Of a stretch of 6,132 nt of DNA, positions 5,583-6,132 are shown in pieces; position 1 is the stretch's first letter; every line of letters starts with the position of its first letter. The notes below the pieces were generated by a model. That model had not been told where the DNA came from. It searched no databases and saw only the letters and a program-made list of their open reading frames with translations. Source of the DNA: Thermoplasmata archaeon (GTDB lineage: Archaea; Thermoplasmatota; Thermoplasmata; Thermoplasmatales; Thermoplasmataceae); assembly GCA_021801305.1 (NCBI GenBank), contig JAJYYD010000138.1, forward strand, positions 1 to 6,132, read 5' to 3'. Made by a program: the position numbers and the translations under genes.

Positions 5583-5975
5583 ATGACAAAATCTGAGGCA
5601 GCCGTTAATGTAAATACGTGCCCAATAGTGTCCGCCATAAGGGAAATTGGGGGTGAGTGGAACTTTATAATAATAAGGTACCTCATAGAAAAAAACATGG
5701 GATTCAATGAACTTCTCCGCAATGCTACCGGAATAAGTTCAAGGACCCTTTCGTCGGTGCTCAAGGACCTGGTAAGTAAAGATATAGTAAAAAGGGAGAT
5801 AATTTCAACCCAGCCCTTTCTGGTCAGATATTCACTCACTGAAAAAGGGAATTCCCTGAAGCCCATAGTGGATGATCTGGGACAGTGGGGAAAAATCTGG
5901 GTAACCGGAAGAATGGAAGATACAGACCCTCCTGCAGGTTCTCCAGTACGTGATGCCAGAACATCAGGGCCATGA
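5583..5975 (+). CDS. HxlR-family winged-helix transcriptional regulator
   Basis: A 130-residue DNA-binding protein of the HxlR family, compact dimeric winged helix-turn-helix regulators related to MarR. The family pattern is present in order: TCPIVSAIREIGGEWNFII (12-30), the recognition region GFNELLRNATGISSRTLSSV (40-59), the wing with QPFLVRYSLTEKG (77-89), and the dimer helix SLKPIVDDLGQWG (91-103). The last 25 or so residues are polar, Pro/Gly-rich and probably disordered. Cys13, the only cysteine, is in the conserved N-terminal position used by redox-sensing members such as HypR and YodB of Bacillus. It is divergent from pirin across a 142-bp gap with two inverted repeats, so it probably regulates itself and pirin. 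The signal (electrophile, quinone, disulfide stress) is inferred. Confidence 0.93.
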   Translation: MTKSEAAVNVNTCPIVSAIREIGGEWNFIIIRYLIEKNMGFNELLRNATGISSRTLSSVLKDLVSKDIVKREIISTQPFLVRYSLTEKGNSLKPIVDDLGQWGKIWVTGRMEDTDPPAGSPVRDARTSGP

Positions 5976-6049
5976 TCGGTCCATGTTTCTTCGTTATTCA
6001 CAATTCTGCCAATTCTATAAGATAAAATGACAGTTAAGCTGCAGGGATT
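5976..6049. promoter_or_regulatory. Short gap with a T-rich stretch and a possible TATA-like box
   Basis: A T-rich run about 10-25 bp past the HxlR stop (GTTTCTTCGTTATTC) could serve as an archaeal termination signal. ATTCTATAAG at 6012-6021 on the plus strand is a possible TATA-like box for an open frame starting at 6050, leaving a leader of roughly 8 nt. Neither is strong. Confidence 0.3.
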
Positions 6050-6132
6050 ATGTTAGTTGATCTCTCAATACCGGGTATTCAATGCTATAAGGACAAGGGA
6101 TATGCAGGAGGTTACTGTAAAGATATAAATGC
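6050..6132 (+). CDS. Possible start of an unidentified gene, cut by the right edge
   Basis: An ATG at 6050 opens a frame of 27 complete codons that reaches the window end with no stop. The start reads MLVDLSIPGIQCYKDKG and continues YAGGYCKDIN, with two cysteines 11 residues apart. I do not recognise it. A TATA-like ATTCTATAAG about 34 bp upstream supports a short-leader gene. The fragment is too short to exclude chance, and a minus-strand frame with a hydrophobic C-terminus (stop at 6065-6067) competes for the same bases. Confidence 0.35.
   Translation, partial: MLVDLSIPGIQCYKDKGYAGGYCKDIN

Noticed and set aside
5561..6001. Minus-strand frame of 146 codons opposite the HxlR gene
   Set aside because: The plus-strand frame shows the full HxlR family pattern. 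The antisense product has no recognisable features.
6065..6132. Minus-strand C-terminal fragment with a hydrophobic run ending at 6065
   Set aside because: Only about 21 codons are visible. The hydrophobic run could suggest a membrane protein end, but the plus-strand frame has a start codon and a promoter-like box, so it was preferred.
1..6132. Mobile elements, CRISPR repeats, tRNA or rRNA genes
   Set aside because: No transposase or integrase motif, evenly spaced repeat or cloverleaf-like sequence was found on either strand by eye.

Overview
This window most likely comes from a Thermoplasmata-type euryarchaeon, an inference from gene content and expression signals rather than a database match. 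It encodes an archaeal Nre DNA-repair protein, a gene family restricted to archaea. Arginine is written mostly with AGG/AGA and isoleucine often with ATA. Several genes have A/T-rich TATA-like boxes about 25 bp before the start codon, as expected for leaderless or short-leader archaeal transcripts. No tRNA, rRNA, CRISPR array, insertion sequence or phage gene was seen.

Layout from left to right. (1) Positions 1-1652, minus strand: two overlapping genes of unknown function. The second runs off the left edge and has a clear Shine-Dalgarno sequence inside the end of the first. (2) Positions 1812-2261, minus strand: a small protein that is extremely acidic in the middle and ends in a short segment resembling part of a GYF_2-type domain. 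(3) Positions 2423-4500, plus strand: nre followed by a radical-SAM gene of the spore-photoproduct-lyase-like family, joined by a GTGA stop/start overlap. (4) Positions 4514-5440, minus strand: a pirin with all four expected iron ligands, convergent with the radical-SAM gene across only 13 bp. (5) Positions 5583-5975, plus strand: an HxlR-family winged-helix regulator with one cysteine, divergent from pirin. (6) Position 6050 to the right edge: the start of a possible further gene.

Two working units can be proposed. The nre/radical-SAM pair is probably one translationally coupled DNA-damage or nucleic-acid maintenance operon. The pirin/HxlR pair shares a 142-bp divergent control region holding two long-spaced inverted repeats, each straddling one of the two TATA-like boxes. 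This looks like an HxlR-controlled redox or electrophile response with pirin as its output. The two left-hand genes are the least explained part of the window and the best candidates for an undescribed protein pair.
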